Translations under genes and position numbers: made by a program
Assembly: GCA_039960995.1 (NCBI GenBank)
Contig: JBDVKF010000025.1
Coordinates: forward strand, 13,460 to 77,459
Direction: 5' to 3'
Origin: JABSSA01 sp039960995
Lineage (GTDB): Bacteria > Pseudomonadota > Alphaproteobacteria > Rhodobacterales > Rhodobacteraceae
Length of the DNA stretch: 64,000 nucleotides
Notes under the pieces: generated by a model
The model's input: only the letters and a program-made list of their open reading frames with translations
The model's database searches: none
Told to the model about the DNA's origin: nothing
In this document: positions 42,666 to 51,884 of the stretch, piece by piece
Layout: each line of letters starts with the position of its first letter
How positions within the stretch are numbered: the first letter of the stretch is position 1

Positions 42666-43811
42666 CTATCGTTCCAAAGCACCAACGCCTGAGAACCGAA
42701 ACGCCTCTTTTTCCAATGCGTCGATTTCATCTGCGCTTAGCTGATCATGCGCTACGGTAATGCGTCCAAGGAACACCAATGGCAGCTCATCGGCCCTGCC
42801 CTCTAGATCGGCTTTGATTGCTTCGGCAGTCGCTGCACCTACATCGTCGCCCATGCGCATCGGTGTTGCATCCAATTCACCGCGACGAATTGCGTCCAGC
42901 TCAAGACCAGTACCACCCCATCCGGTTGAAAAGATCTCCTTTTCCTTCCCGATTGCGACTTGCGCTTCGACACTGCCCATTGCCATTGCTGTGTTGGCAT
43001 TGTGGATGATTTTAGCTTCGGGATAGGCCTGCATGATCAAGGATGTACCGTCGAAACCACCCTCACGCTGATATTCCCCGTAATGTTCATAGGCGGTTGT
43101 CCAGCCACCCTTTTCTTCAACACAGGCCTTGAAGTCACCTGAGCGTTGATTGTCGGTGATTCCGGGAATGCCTCGGTTCATTGCCATCGTGATGTCGTTT
43201 CCAAGGCGGTCCAACATGTAATCGCACATAACCAGAGCGCCTGCGGCAGACGAGAAATCAAACCATGCATCTGGCTGATTGGCCAAGTCCTTTAGCGGCG
43301 TGTGAAACGCCCAAACATATGTCGCGAACCCATCATTGCCGGCAAGTTTATCAATGTTGTCAGCCTGAATCGCTAACTCTGATGGGCCAAAAATCACATA
43401 GTCATACAGGTCATCATCCTGTTCAACTTGATTGGCATATGTCGATTGCAATGAATGTTCGATTTGCCGGCTGGCAAATTCTGTTGTTTCGTAGGCAATC
43501 CCCAATTCTTCCAATCGTTTTGTCATCGCCAAATAATTGCGCGCCCAAAAATCAGAAGTATCTGCCGATGGATAAATCAAAGCGATCTGGATCGGCGCAT
43601 CCGTTGAACCGGAATACGGTTTTGCCTCGGCTCCAACAACGGCTTGCAGAGCTTCTAGTTTTCCGTCTGCATTCACCTCGCCCGGCAACCAATGATCGCG
43701 ATCCGCAATTCCTGGCAATTCCTTAAGTGGCAATGTTGAATGCCCGTCCGCCAAAGCTGCACCCGCAAGTGGTAAACTTGCGATCAGACCCAATGCCTTT
43801 ATGTGTTTCAT
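42666..43811 (-). CDS. Sugar ABC transporter substrate-binding protein (periplasmic-binding type 1)
   Basis: A 381-residue protein with signal peptide about 1-21 (ending AGAALA). The mature part starts the ligand domain near residue 70 with IQIALIYPSADTSDFWARNY, the first strand-helix of RbsB/LuxP-type sugar receptors. Cys pairs (VMCDYML and FKACVEEKG) may form a disulfide. GGGAGGAGAACC precedes the ATG. It pairs with the permease at 43901 and the single-domain ATPase at 45028. Ligand unknown. Confidence 0.92.
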   Translation of the reverse strand: MKHIKALGLIASLPLAGAALADGHSTLPLKELPGIADRDHWLPGEVNADGKLEALQAVVGAEAKPYSGSTDAPIQIALIYPSADTSDFWARNYLAMTKRLEELGIAYETTEFASRQIEHSLQSTYANQVEQDDDLYDYVIFGPSELAIQADNIDKLAGNDGFATYVWAFHTPLKDLANQPDAWFDFSSAAGALVMCDYMLDRLGNDITMAMNRGIPGITDNQRSGDFKACVEEKGGWTTAYEHYGEYQREGGFDGTSLIMQAYPEAKIIHNANTAMAMGSVEAQVAIGKEKEIFSTGWGGTGLELDAIRRGELDATPMRMGDDVGAATAEAIKADLEGRADELPLVFLGRITVAHDQLSADEIDALEKEAFRFSGVGALER

Positions 43812-43900
43812 GTGGTTCTCCTCCCGTTACATGAGAGTGGGACCAATCGGTGCCGCTTGGGGTTGCATCCCCGGGCGGCATCATCCCACCATTTTACCAT

Positions 43901-45028
43901 CTATCCACTTGGAGTTGGATCGATGGCGGTAAGCCCACCGATTGCCAACAAGGCAATCAATACGCCAATCATCGCTGCGCAAAGGCGCAACATTTTTTGT
44001 CCTTCGGGCGTCATTAAGCCAGTCAGGATACCGCCTGCGCCGTCCCGATCTTTGGCCTGCATCCATGTATAAAGCGCGACCGAGCTGACGATAACGACGC
44101 CAGATGCAACCGATTGCCAAAAGAATTCGATCCGCAATGTTACCAATGCGTTGATCATCATCGACAGTAACAAGACCCCCGCAAACGATCCCAGCATAGA
44201 GGCGCGCCCACCAAACAGTGATGTGCCTCCGACGACAACTGCTGCGATTACATGCAGATTGAAATATGGGGCGGATGTGGCTTGGATGGCGTTCAGCTTT
44301 CCGGTCAACATGACGCCGCCCAAAGCCGCGCAAGCCCCCATCAGGACATAGGCATATACTTTGTGACGTTTGACGGAAATGCCAGTCAATTCCGCGGCTT
44401 CCGGGCTGGATCCAATGGCAATTGTATAGCGTCCGAAATAGGTTCGCGTCAGCAACATGTAACCGGCAATGATCGTGGCGATACCGATCAACACTGGAAT
44501 CGGAACGAACCCGGGGATTTGCCCGCGTCCGATATCCGTTAGAAAATCCGGGAACCGTGCAAGAACCAATCCCTTGGCGATGACCAATGCAAACCCGCGA
44601 TAGATCAAATCCATCGCAAGTGTCCCGATTAGATCAGGAACGTTAAAACGCGTGATGATTAGCCCATTCAAAAGCCCCATCAGCGCCCCAAGTGCGATGG
44701 CAATGGGAACGGCCACGTAGACTGAAAACCCATATTGCTTGATCAAGAACGCCATAAGTATGCCAGACAAGGCAGCGATAGATCCAATCGACAAATCAAT
44801 GCCACGTTGTGTGATGACAAAGGTCATTGCCATTGCCATTGGCATATACAAAGCCGCGTCTAACAAAATCAGGTTTAAGTTTGAAACGCGGAAATACCGA
44901 GCTGGTTCGACGATCCCCATAAACAGAAGGATTGCAAAGATCATGACCATAGGCCCAATGATCGCAATATAAGGCTCGAGCCGTTCCATAATGGGTTGCC
45001 GGTCTGGGATGTTATTTGCTGCGCTCAT
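43901..45028 (-). CDS. Sugar ABC transporter permease (RbsC/FrcC type)
   Basis: A 375-residue permease with about ten hydrophobic helices. Signature stretches are QRGIDLSIGSIAALSGI, RFNVPDLIGTLAMDLIYRG and GGTSLFGGRASMLGSF, characteristic of the ribose/fructose permease branch. It overlaps the upstream ATPase stop by 1 bp, indicating coupled translation. A GC-rich hairpin lies between it and the binding-protein gene downstream. Confidence 0.95.
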   Translation of the reverse strand: MSAANNIPDRQPIMERLEPYIAIIGPMVMIFAILLFMGIVEPARYFRVSNLNLILLDAALYMPMAMAMTFVITQRGIDLSIGSIAALSGILMAFLIKQYGFSVYVAVPIAIALGALMGLLNGLIITRFNVPDLIGTLAMDLIYRGFALVIAKGLVLARFPDFLTDIGRGQIPGFVPIPVLIGIATIIAGYMLLTRTYFGRYTIAIGSSPEAAELTGISVKRHKVYAYVLMGACAALGGVMLTGKLNAIQATSAPYFNLHVIAAVVVGGTSLFGGRASMLGSFAGVLLLSMMINALVTLRIEFFWQSVASGVVIVSSVALYTWMQAKDRDGAGGILTGLMTPEGQKMLRLCAAMIGVLIALLAIGGLTAIDPTPSG

Positions 45029-45786
45029 TACGCGGCCTCCTGCGCGCCGACGATCATTCCAAGCACTTCTTGCGTGGAACTTTCGGCGGTTTTCACAACG
45101 CCAACGCAGCTGCCGCGCCGTTGTACGTGAATGCGGTCTGATACTTGAAAGACGTCATCCAATGAATGGCTGATTAGAATGATCGCCAATCCCTGTGCTT
45201 TGAGCGTTTCGACCAATTTCAAGGTGCGCGCGGTTTCTTGTGGCCCCAAAGCAGCGGTCGGTTCGTCCATGACCAAGACGCGCAACCCTTCGTGGTAAAC
45301 CGCGCGCGCAATAGCAACCGCCTGTCGTTGCCCGCCAGACAAGCTTTCGGTCATGGCATCCAGAGATTTCAGCCGAACGCCCAGCCGTTCCATCAAAACA
45401 CGTTCGGTTTCTGACCGCATGCGCGCGTTGTCCAAAACTGTGATACCCAACACCTTGCGCGTGAGTTCGTTGCCCAGAAACATGTTCGCTGCCGGGTCAA
45501 GATGATCTGCCAAAGCCAATGTTTGATAGACCGCGTCAATTCCTTTGACGATGGCATCTGCATGGCTGGAAAACTCGACAACCTCGCCATCTATCGCGAC
45601 ATGCCCAACAGTTGGTTGATAAACGCCTGTTAACACTTTGATCAGGGTTGATTTTCCTGCTCCATTGTCACCAACGATTGCAAGGACTTCACCCGCATAT
45701 GCGTCTAAATCAACGTTATCCAGTGCCGTGACACCACCAAAACGTTTGGCGATCCCTTTCATCTGCACAAGAGGTGTCTTTGTCAT
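45028..45786 (-). CDS. Sugar ABC transporter ATP-binding protein, single domain (FrcA-like)
   Basis: A 252-residue ATPase with only one ABC domain. Walker A is GDNGAGKST, signature LSGGQRQ and Walker B VLVMDEP. Most ribose-type importers use a fused two-domain ATPase; single-domain versions such as FrcA of rhizobial fructose importers exist, so a homodimer is expected. ATG 45786 has GGGAAGAAA upstream and is preferred to a GTG at 45798. It drives the permease at 43901 with the binding protein at 42666. Confidence 0.94.
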   Translation of the reverse strand: MTKTPLVQMKGIAKRFGGVTALDNVDLDAYAGEVLAIVGDNGAGKSTLIKVLTGVYQPTVGHVAIDGEVVEFSSHADAIVKGIDAVYQTLALADHLDPAANMFLGNELTRKVLGITVLDNARMRSETERVLMERLGVRLKSLDAMTESLSGGQRQAVAIARAVYHEGLRVLVMDEPTAALGPQETARTLKLVETLKAQGLAIILISHSLDDVFQVSDRIHVQRRGSCVGVVKTAESSTQEVLGMIVGAQEAA

Positions 45787-45831
45787 TTTCTTCCCCACGC
45801 GTCGTTCAGCCAGAGTGTAAAACCCTCTCGA

Positions 45832-45863
45832 TCTCCCCTGACCGGCGAACCAGCCAGGAGAGA
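45832..45863 (-). repeat. Intercistronic RNA hairpin with UUCG loop
   Basis: Arms 45832-45845 and 45850-45863 pair over 14 bp in minus-strand RNA, with three G-U wobbles and a UUCG tetraloop closed by G-C. On the plus strand the same three positions would mismatch, so selection is for the transcribed strand. It lies 13 bp past the binding-protein stop and before the ATPase start. Confidence 0.75.
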
Positions 45864-45876
45864 CAGGGAGAACCTG

Positions 45877-46926
45877 TTATTTGCCCCAGATCGTTGCGTA
45901 GGCATCGCGATACGGCGAATCTGGATCGAACTGATTGCTGTCACCCAGTTTCGACAAGCCGTCTTGCGTCACCAATGCAGGCGACGTGATGTAACCTGAA
46001 CAATCAGCCCCTTGCATGGCGCGGTTCAATTCATCGACCAGTTGCCAACCTTGCAAATTCAACGGCTCGGCCACTGTAATGCTTTGATAACCACCTGTTC
46101 TGATCCGCTGAAAAGCGGCTTCGGATCCATCGCCGGCGGAACCAGCTTGCGGGCCGTCATCACTTTGAATACCAGCCGCAGCAAGGGCTGGCCCCATAAA
46201 GTCGAAATACAGATCGTTGATGGCCAAAGCGTGTGTCCAGCTTTCCCCATATTTCTGCAGTAAACTGGTCGTCAGCGGCCCCATCCGTGTGGATGTGTCG
46301 GCAATCGGTGTGTCCACATATTCAAGGACTTTGCCACCCATGGCTTCGATCGTTTCTTTAATCCGATCTGCTTTGTCGATGGCGATTTGATAGGTCGAAT
46401 CCGTAAAGATCACAGCGCCCATTCCATCGGTGCCGCCTTCCATCGCCCATTTCGCGGCGACCTCGGATACCGTCATCGCGTCCGTGGAAATGTTTGCAAA
46501 AATTCCACCCGGAGCGTCGCACCCAATCTTGGGCCCGGAATGCCAAGCCACCATTGGAATATTGGCTGATACAACCCCTTCAAGTGCGGCTTGTTGTTCA
46601 ACAGCATCAAAGCCGTTGATCACCAGACCATCGGGCTGTAGCGCAAGTGCTTGGCCGATTGCTGCGGTCCGTCCCTGCACGGACCCCGCACCATCAAGGA
46701 CACGCACCTCCCAACCGATTTTCGCGGCCGCTTCTTCGACACCAGTTGTTACGCCCAGGATGCCTCCGTTTTTCAAATCACCTGCCACGACGACAATTGA
46801 TTTTCCTTCTGCACCAGTAGGCCCCGTTGACGGACCATCAAATGGTGTTTCTGCCAAAGCCGACATTGCGACCCCTGCCAGCATCGTGCTGGCCAGCATG
46901 CGTTGTAAAAAAATTCCCTTGTTCAT
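45877..46926 (-). CDS. Sugar ABC transporter substrate-binding protein (RbsB/XylF-like)
   Basis: A 349-residue periplasmic receptor with signal peptide about 1-25 (ending SALA). The mature domain has KSIVVVAGDLKNGGILGVTT, ALALQPDGLVINGFDAVEQQ and ALAINDLYFDFMGPALAAAG, matching the type 1 sugar-binding fold. GGGAGGAG precedes the ATG. It is encoded after the permease at 46956 and before a second ATPase. Ligand unknown. Confidence 0.93.
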   Translation of the reverse strand: MNKGIFLQRMLASTMLAGVAMSALAETPFDGPSTGPTGAEGKSIVVVAGDLKNGGILGVTTGVEEAAAKIGWEVRVLDGAGSVQGRTAAIGQALALQPDGLVINGFDAVEQQAALEGVVSANIPMVAWHSGPKIGCDAPGGIFANISTDAMTVSEVAAKWAMEGGTDGMGAVIFTDSTYQIAIDKADRIKETIEAMGGKVLEYVDTPIADTSTRMGPLTTSLLQKYGESWTHALAINDLYFDFMGPALAAAGIQSDDGPQAGSAGDGSEAAFQRIRTGGYQSITVAEPLNLQGWQLVDELNRAMQGADCSGYITSPALVTQDGLSKLGDSNQFDPDSPYRDAYATIWGK

Positions 46927-46955
46927 GATTTACTCCTCCCTTTGCTGAGTTCTTT

Positions 46956-47978
46956 TTAACGCTTCGCCGCTCCCTTACGACGTTGCGCATATCCTGCGAT
47001 CCCGATGGCGATCAAAAGAGTGACCCCGTTGAACAACGGCTCTACCCAGAACGATCCGCCAAATTGCTGAATTCCGGAAATTCCAACCGCGAGAATGGCG
47101 ACACCAACGATTGTCCCCCACACGTTCACGCGACCTGGTTTGATTGTTGTTGATCCCAAAAATGCGCCAACAAGGGCTGGCAATAGGAATTCCAAACCCA
47201 CTGACGCCTGTCCGATGCGCAATTTGGACGCCAGAATGACCCCAGCCAACGCCGTCATCGTTCCAGAGGCCATAAAGGCGCCGATCACGTATTTGCGTGT
47301 GGGAATACCGTTCAGTTGCGCCGCGCGTTGATTTGCGCCAATGGCGTAAAGATACCGCCCGATTGGCGTATATTCCAAAATGACCCACATCACGATTGTG
47401 ATGGCAATCAGATAGAACCCAGTAATCGGCAGACCAAACACAAACGTCGTGCTCAGCGCGTAAAACCCATCCGGCAGCAAACCCACCATCTGACGCCCGC
47501 CCGTATGCCAAAGTGCCAGGGCATAAAGCACTGTCCCTGTGCCAAGCGTGGCGATGAAACTGTCAATTTTGGCAACTTCCACCAACAAGCCATTCAAAAA
47601 CCCAGTAACAGCGCCAAGCAACAAAACCACTGCGACCGCAATCGGCCAAGGTAGGCCCAACATTGTCTGCAAGCTGATCGCCAGAATGTGCCAAAGCACG
47701 ATCCCGTATCCCACAGTCAAATCAATCCGACCTGCTGCCATCGGGATCATCGCGCCAAGCGACAACAGGGCGATGATGGCCTTGTCCGACACAATTGCCC
47801 GCAAGTTCAACATCGTCGGAAACGTGTTGGGTAACAGGATGGAAAACAACCCAATCAGAAAAACAGTTAAGATGACCAACCCGTAAACTGGTAGAAACCG
47901 CATAACTCGTTTTCCAAAAGACAGGCCTTGCAAATCAGCCTTGGTGGGTTCCAGCGCGCTTGATTCAAGCGATTGCAT
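46956..47978 (-). CDS. Sugar ABC transporter permease (RbsC/XylH type)
   Basis: A 340-residue permease with about ten helices. Signature segments are AAGRIDLTVGYGIVLWHILA, AKIDSFIATLGTGTVLY and LGSTTIKPGRVNVWGT of the ribose/xylose permease family. It overlaps the upstream two-domain ATPase by 14 bp, so the two are co-translated. Works with the ATPase at 47965 and the receptor at 45877. Confidence 0.95.
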   Translation of the reverse strand: MQSLESSALEPTKADLQGLSFGKRVMRFLPVYGLVILTVFLIGLFSILLPNTFPTMLNLRAIVSDKAIIALLSLGAMIPMAAGRIDLTVGYGIVLWHILAISLQTMLGLPWPIAVAVVLLLGAVTGFLNGLLVEVAKIDSFIATLGTGTVLYALALWHTGGRQMVGLLPDGFYALSTTFVFGLPITGFYLIAITIVMWVILEYTPIGRYLYAIGANQRAAQLNGIPTRKYVIGAFMASGTMTALAGVILASKLRIGQASVGLEFLLPALVGAFLGSTTIKPGRVNVWGTIVGVAILAVGISGIQQFGGSFWVEPLFNGVTLLIAIGIAGYAQRRKGAAKR

Positions 47979-49494
47979 TAGGGGTTTCCTTTCGGTCAGC
48001 GATATTCCCGGCAGATGCCGACTGAATGAGGTTTTCGGTGCTCAGACGCGTGCCTGACAATTCATCTACGATCTTGCCTTGGCTAAAAACGATAGCGCGA
48101 TGGCAGATCGCTGCAATTTCTTCGAAGTCGGTCGACACAACCAAAAGGCAAACACCGTCCGCCAAGGCTCGGTTCAAAAGCGCATAGATTTCCGCCTTTG
48201 CGCCCACGTCCACACCCGCTGTTGGGTCTTCGCACAGCAGCAATTGACGATTGGTCGCCAACCAACGGCCAATAACCACCTTTTGCTGGTTGCCGCCGGA
48301 CAAGGCTTCGATGGCGAGGGTTGGATCATTGGGCGACAGACCTAAATCAGCGCCAATCAAAGCCGCCTGATCCGCCTCTTTTGAGGGTGACAATAAATCC
48401 AGCACCTTTCGTCCAATCCCTTCGGGGTTCAGAAAGGTGTTTTCTCGGATTGTCAGGCTCATCGCGACGGATTCTTCGGTGCGGTCCTTTGCGACCAGTC
48501 CAACACCCGAGGCCAATGCAGTTTGCGGAGACGACAAATCCGGCTGATCCCCATTCAACAAAACGCGTCCTTCATGCGGAACAAGCCCGAACAGCGCGCG
48601 CGAGATGGCTTCGTGCCCTGCCCCTCGCAATCCGACCAGACCAACAATTTCGTTGCGTTTTAGCGTGATGTTCAGTGGTCCAACCGTTCCAACGGAAAAG
48701 TCGGATAAAGACAGAATGTCGTGCCCAGGTTCGCCCGGTGCCTTAACTGTTTCGCGGGTTTTGCGACCAACAATCTTTTGCACCAATTCCTCTGGTGATG
48801 TGTGATCAATGCTGCGCATGCCAACCATAACACCATCGCGCAACACTGCGACGCGGTCCGCGATCTGGAAAATTTCGTCCAGCCTGTGACTGACATAGAT
48901 CATACCCACGCCGCGATTACGCAACGGACGCAACGCACGGAACAAGCGTTCCACTTCATCTGCAGGCAATGACGCTGTCGGTTCGTCCAAAACCAGAAAT
49001 TCGCTATCCACGGCCAACGCACGCGAAATCGCGACCAGTGATTTTTCAGTCCTTGATAAATCCTCGACCCGTGTGGATGGGTGGAATTCGCAATCGACTT
49101 TTGCCAGTGCCCTTGCCGCAAATTGTTCAACTTCAGCCCATCGGATCATCCCGCCTTTGCGCGAATACCCCAAAGCCAATGCGATGTTTTCAGCGACCGT
49201 CATCCATTCGATCAATCCAAGGTCTTGGTGAATGAACGCGACTTTCTGACGTTCGCCAAATCCGGCAGGTCTGTGATGGTAGGGATCGCCGTCAATCAAC
49301 ACTCGTCCAGCGTCTGGTTGATGAATGCCCCCCAGAACCTTAATCAAGGTCGATTTTCCAGCACCGTTTTCGCCCAGCAATGCAACAATCTCGCCGCGCC
49401 CAACAGATAACGACACATCTCTTAGCGCGTAAGTTCCGCCAAAATGTTTATCGATTCCGTCAAAGAACAGACCTTGTTGCAGGTGCTGAGTCAT
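47965..49494 (-). CDS. Sugar ABC transporter ATP-binding protein, two domains (RbsA/MglA type)
   Basis: A 509-residue ATPase with two fused ABC domains. The first has Walker A GENGAGKST, SRTEKSLVAISRAL in place of a strict LSGGQ, and LVLDEPTAS. The second, degenerate as usual in the family, has GLVGLRGAGHEAIS in place of Walker A, signature LSGGNQQKVVIGRWL and LLLCEDPTAGVDVG. GAGGGAAA precedes the ATG. First gene of a six-gene unit coding two complete sugar importers. Divergent from the second LacI regulator, with operators between. Confidence 0.95.
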   Translation of the reverse strand: MTQHLQQGLFFDGIDKHFGGTYALRDVSLSVGRGEIVALLGENGAGKSTLIKVLGGIHQPDAGRVLIDGDPYHHRPAGFGERQKVAFIHQDLGLIEWMTVAENIALALGYSRKGGMIRWAEVEQFAARALAKVDCEFHPSTRVEDLSRTEKSLVAISRALAVDSEFLVLDEPTASLPADEVERLFRALRPLRNRGVGMIYVSHRLDEIFQIADRVAVLRDGVMVGMRSIDHTSPEELVQKIVGRKTRETVKAPGEPGHDILSLSDFSVGTVGPLNITLKRNEIVGLVGLRGAGHEAISRALFGLVPHEGRVLLNGDQPDLSSPQTALASGVGLVAKDRTEESVAMSLTIRENTFLNPEGIGRKVLDLLSPSKEADQAALIGADLGLSPNDPTLAIEALSGGNQQKVVIGRWLATNRQLLLCEDPTAGVDVGAKAEIYALLNRALADGVCLLVVSTDFEEIAAICHRAIVFSQGKIVDELSGTRLSTENLIQSASAGNIADRKETPNAIA

Positions 49495-49533
49495 TTTCCC
49501 TCCCTCGTTCGGACGCGTCTCAGTTTTGATTGA

Positions 49534-49545
49534 GTTACCCGTAAC
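49534..49545. promoter_or_regulatory. LacI/GntR-type operator 1 in the divergent promoter region
   Basis: GTTACCCGTAAC, a near-perfect 12-bp palindrome with GTTAC/GTAAC arms, followed by another GTTAC. It lies 40 bp upstream of the two-domain ATPase start and 73 bp upstream of the LacI start, fit to control both. Confidence 0.75.
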
Positions 49546-49590
49546 GTTACGCTAATGTTTGGCCTGAAGGCAGTTTCTGTCAAGCTTAAA

Positions 49591-49602
49591 GTTACCGGTA
49601 AC
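49591..49602. promoter_or_regulatory. LacI/GntR-type operator 2, perfect palindrome
   Basis: GTTACCGGTAAC is a perfect 12-bp palindrome, identical to the core of the E. coli gluconate regulator (GntR) operator as I know it. It lies 15 bp before the LacI start codon, where binding would repress the regulator gene itself. Confidence 0.85.
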
Positions 49603-49617
49603 GTAAAACACACTAAA

Positions 49618-50655
49618 ATGAACGAAAAGCATAACAAAACCAACAAGGTAAGCTTGGCTCAGGTGGCCAGAGAAGCTGGTGTTTCCAAGATGACTGCAAG
49701 CCGTGTTTTGCGGGGCGAAGGCGGTTATTCAGAAAAGACCCGTGAAAAGGTCATGCAGAAGATCGACCTGTTGGGTTACTTGCCGAATCGTTTGGCCACC
49801 GTTTTTGCAGGCGACCAGACATCCACCTTCGTTGGCGTTTCGATTCCAAACCTTGGCAACGAGGTCTTCGCGCAGGTTCTTGAAGGCATTGACCGCAAGT
49901 TGGGCGCGTTTGGGCACCAGACGGTTTTGGGTCTGACACAGCACACATTCGAAGAAGAAGAGGCATGGATCAAAACCGTTTTGTCATGGCAGCCAGCTGG
50001 GTTGATATTGACAGGACGATCTCATTCCCCCCGCGCAATGGAGATGCTGCGCAGTGCGGGAATTCCAGTTGTTGAGATTTGGGATTTGAACTCTAGCCCA
50101 TTGGATATGAGCGTTGGAATAAACCATTTTGACAGTGGTTTCGCGATGGGGCGATACTTGATGGCATGTGGGTATAAGCGCCTTGGATATGTCGGAACTT
50201 ATCACGACACGGCCGAGGCTGCGACCGCACGTCTAGATGGGTTTTGCAAAGCCGTTGAGGATGGCGGTGGCCTTGTGATCAAACAGCTTTGTCTGCATGA
50301 TACTGCAGCTTTTTATCCCGGTTTTTATGGAACGGAACAGCTCCTTGCCGCCGACAGCGCTGTTGAATGTGTATTTTATCAAAACGATTCAATGGCATTT
50401 GGTGGGTTTCAATATTGCACCGGAAAAGGGCTTCGGGTTCCAGATGATATTGGCATCGCTGGTTGGGGTGACCTGCCTGTGGCGTCTGTCATGAATATTC
50501 GCCTGACGTCTATGCGTGTGGCTCATTTACGCCTCGGGCAAGTTGCCGCGGAAATGATGATCAGCCGTTTGTCCGGGGAACCTGTCGAGAGCGCGAAAGA
50601 TATCGGATTTCAACTTATCCCCGGATCGACTGTGCGACGTCCTGACGAAACCTGA
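49618..50655 (+). CDS. LacI family transcriptional regulator (GntR-like operator type)
   Basis: A 345-residue regulator. Helix-turn-helix VSLAQVAREAGVSKMTASRV, hinge GYLPNRLATVFAG, and a sugar-receptor-like core with VGVSIPNLGNEVFAQVLEGI and CVFYQNDSMAFGGFQYC. The recognition-helix segment resembles gluconate-type LacI members, consistent with the GTTACCGGTAAC palindrome upstream. ATG 49618 is chosen; upstream in-frame starts would overlap the operator. Divergent from the twin ABC unit and next to the sugar-acid genes, so it probably controls both. The inducer is unknown; gluconate-like acids are likely. Confidence 0.94.
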   Translation: MNEKHNKTNKVSLAQVAREAGVSKMTASRVLRGEGGYSEKTREKVMQKIDLLGYLPNRLATVFAGDQTSTFVGVSIPNLGNEVFAQVLEGIDRKLGAFGHQTVLGLTQHTFEEEEAWIKTVLSWQPAGLILTGRSHSPRAMEMLRSAGIPVVEIWDLNSSPLDMSVGINHFDSGFAMGRYLMACGYKRLGYVGTYHDTAEAATARLDGFCKAVEDGGGLVIKQLCLHDTAAFYPGFYGTEQLLAADSAVECVFYQNDSMAFGGFQYCTGKGLRVPDDIGIAGWGDLPVASVMNIRLTSMRVAHLRLGQVAAEMMISRLSGEPVESAKDIGFQLIPGSTVRRPDET

Positions 50656-50661
50656 CCGACA

Positions 50662-51000
50662 CTAGGCCTCGGCGGGGAATTCATTCAATTCTGTGACGTG
50701 ATGGTGAATGCGGCCTTCAAAATGCTCGGCAACGATTTCACCAGTCACTTCTTTTGATTTATGCCGGGCCGGACTGTCCAGGGCTTTGTCCATACTAGCC
50801 TGGTCAGGATAAGTGATGGCGAGGATCAGCGGAAATTCCGGCGCACCTTCATCACGATCATCGCTGAACATCACCCGGACGTCTGTATTGCCCGGAAATT
50901 GAGTCCAAAGTGGCACCAAACGATCAAGAACAGCAGAGCGAAAGGCGTCTGTGTGCCCGGGTTTAACGCTGCCTTCAAACATTGCAAATCGTGTGATCAT
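50662..51000 (-). CDS. Dimeric alpha+beta barrel protein (EthD-like)
   Basis: A 112-residue protein beginning MITRFAMFEGSVKPGHTDAF. It has the ferredoxin-like pattern of the EthD/antibiotic-monooxygenase barrel families, with His at HKSKEVTGEIVAEHF and a His pair in GRIHHHV. ATG 51000 overlaps the stop of the upstream dehydrogenase gene (ATGA). Small barrel proteins of this kind often bind or isomerise metabolites in catabolic operons; no reaction can be assigned. Convergent with the LacI gene. Confidence 0.85.
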   Translation of the reverse strand: MITRFAMFEGSVKPGHTDAFRSAVLDRLVPLWTQFPGNTDVRVMFSDDRDEGAPEFPLILAITYPDQASMDKALDSPARHKSKEVTGEIVAEHFEGRIHHHVTELNEFPAEA

Positions 51001-51884
51001 GTCTCTAAATCCCTTTTGGCGCCTGTGAAAAATTCCATAACAGCCGCCTGATCTTCGCCACCTAATCCCGCTGCAGTCAACATGCGGTGAATTTCGGCGC
51101 AAAGCCCGGTCATTGGCATAGATGTTCCCGTGGATCGCGCCAAATCCTGAACGGCATTCAGATCCTTGACCATATTGTCAATCCGCCCAGTGCGGCGGTA
51201 ATCCTTTTGGGCAAATCGCGGCAAATATTCTTGCAAAAGGGCGGAATCTGCGCGCCCTCCGCGCAAGGCAACGGGTATTTTTTCGGCGTCCACACCTGCG
51301 TCCAATGCCAACTGCGTGGCTTCGGCGATCGCAAGAAACCCAAGACCGCACAACACCTGATTGATCAGCTTGGTCGTCTGGCCTGCTCCTGCTGGGCCCA
51401 TATGCGTATAATTAGATGCAACATGACGTAACGCTTGATGTGCTCGCGCCACATGCTCGGCTTCACCGCCTGCCATCAATGTTAATTCTCCAGTCGCCGC
51501 TTTGGGAATGCCTCCGGACAGCGGGCTATCGACCCAAGCCAATCCTTTGTCAGCCGCCCGTTTGGCCAGATCGCGTGTGGCTTCGGGATCAATGGAAGAC
51601 ATGTCAATAACGACAGTTCCGGGGTTTGCCCCCTCCGCAATGCCATTCGGGCCAAAGGCGGCCAGTTCGACAATGCGCGCAGCATTCAGGCTGGTTATGA
51701 CAAAATCAACGTTCTGGCAGGCGTCGGCCGCCGTGATTGCTGGGGTCGCCCCCTTGACGACCAGCGCGTCGACCTTTGCCCGGTCCAAATCAAAAACGGT
51801 CAAAACATTGCCTGTTTCAAGCAGGCGCAGCCCGATCGCTCCGCCCATGGCCCCTGCCCCAATCAACGCGATGCGTTCGCTCAT
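50997..51884 (-). CDS. 3-hydroxyisobutyrate dehydrogenase-family NAD(P)-dependent oxidoreductase
   Basis: A 295-residue beta-hydroxyacid dehydrogenase. The Rossmann motif is IALIGAGAMGGAIG (4-17). Substrate-site motifs are VDSPLSGGIPKAATGELTLM and GAGQTTKLINQV, with the catalytic Lys in the last. Family members oxidise 3-hydroxyacids, tartronate semialdehyde or related sugar acids. The ATG overlaps the gluconokinase stop (ATGA), and CAGGAGG lies just upstream. Substrate is not assignable, but the gntK linkage suggests a sugar-acid intermediate. Confidence 0.93.
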   Translation of the reverse strand: MSERIALIGAGAMGGAIGLRLLETGNVLTVFDLDRAKVDALVVKGATPAITAADACQNVDFVITSLNAARIVELAAFGPNGIAEGANPGTVVIDMSSIDPEATRDLAKRAADKGLAWVDSPLSGGIPKAATGELTLMAGGEAEHVARAHQALRHVASNYTHMGPAGAGQTTKLINQVLCGLGFLAIAEATQLALDAGVDAEKIPVALRGGRADSALLQEYLPRFAQKDYRRTGRIDNMVKDLNAVQDLARSTGTSMPMTGLCAEIHRMLTAAGLGGEDQAAVMEFFTGAKRDLET

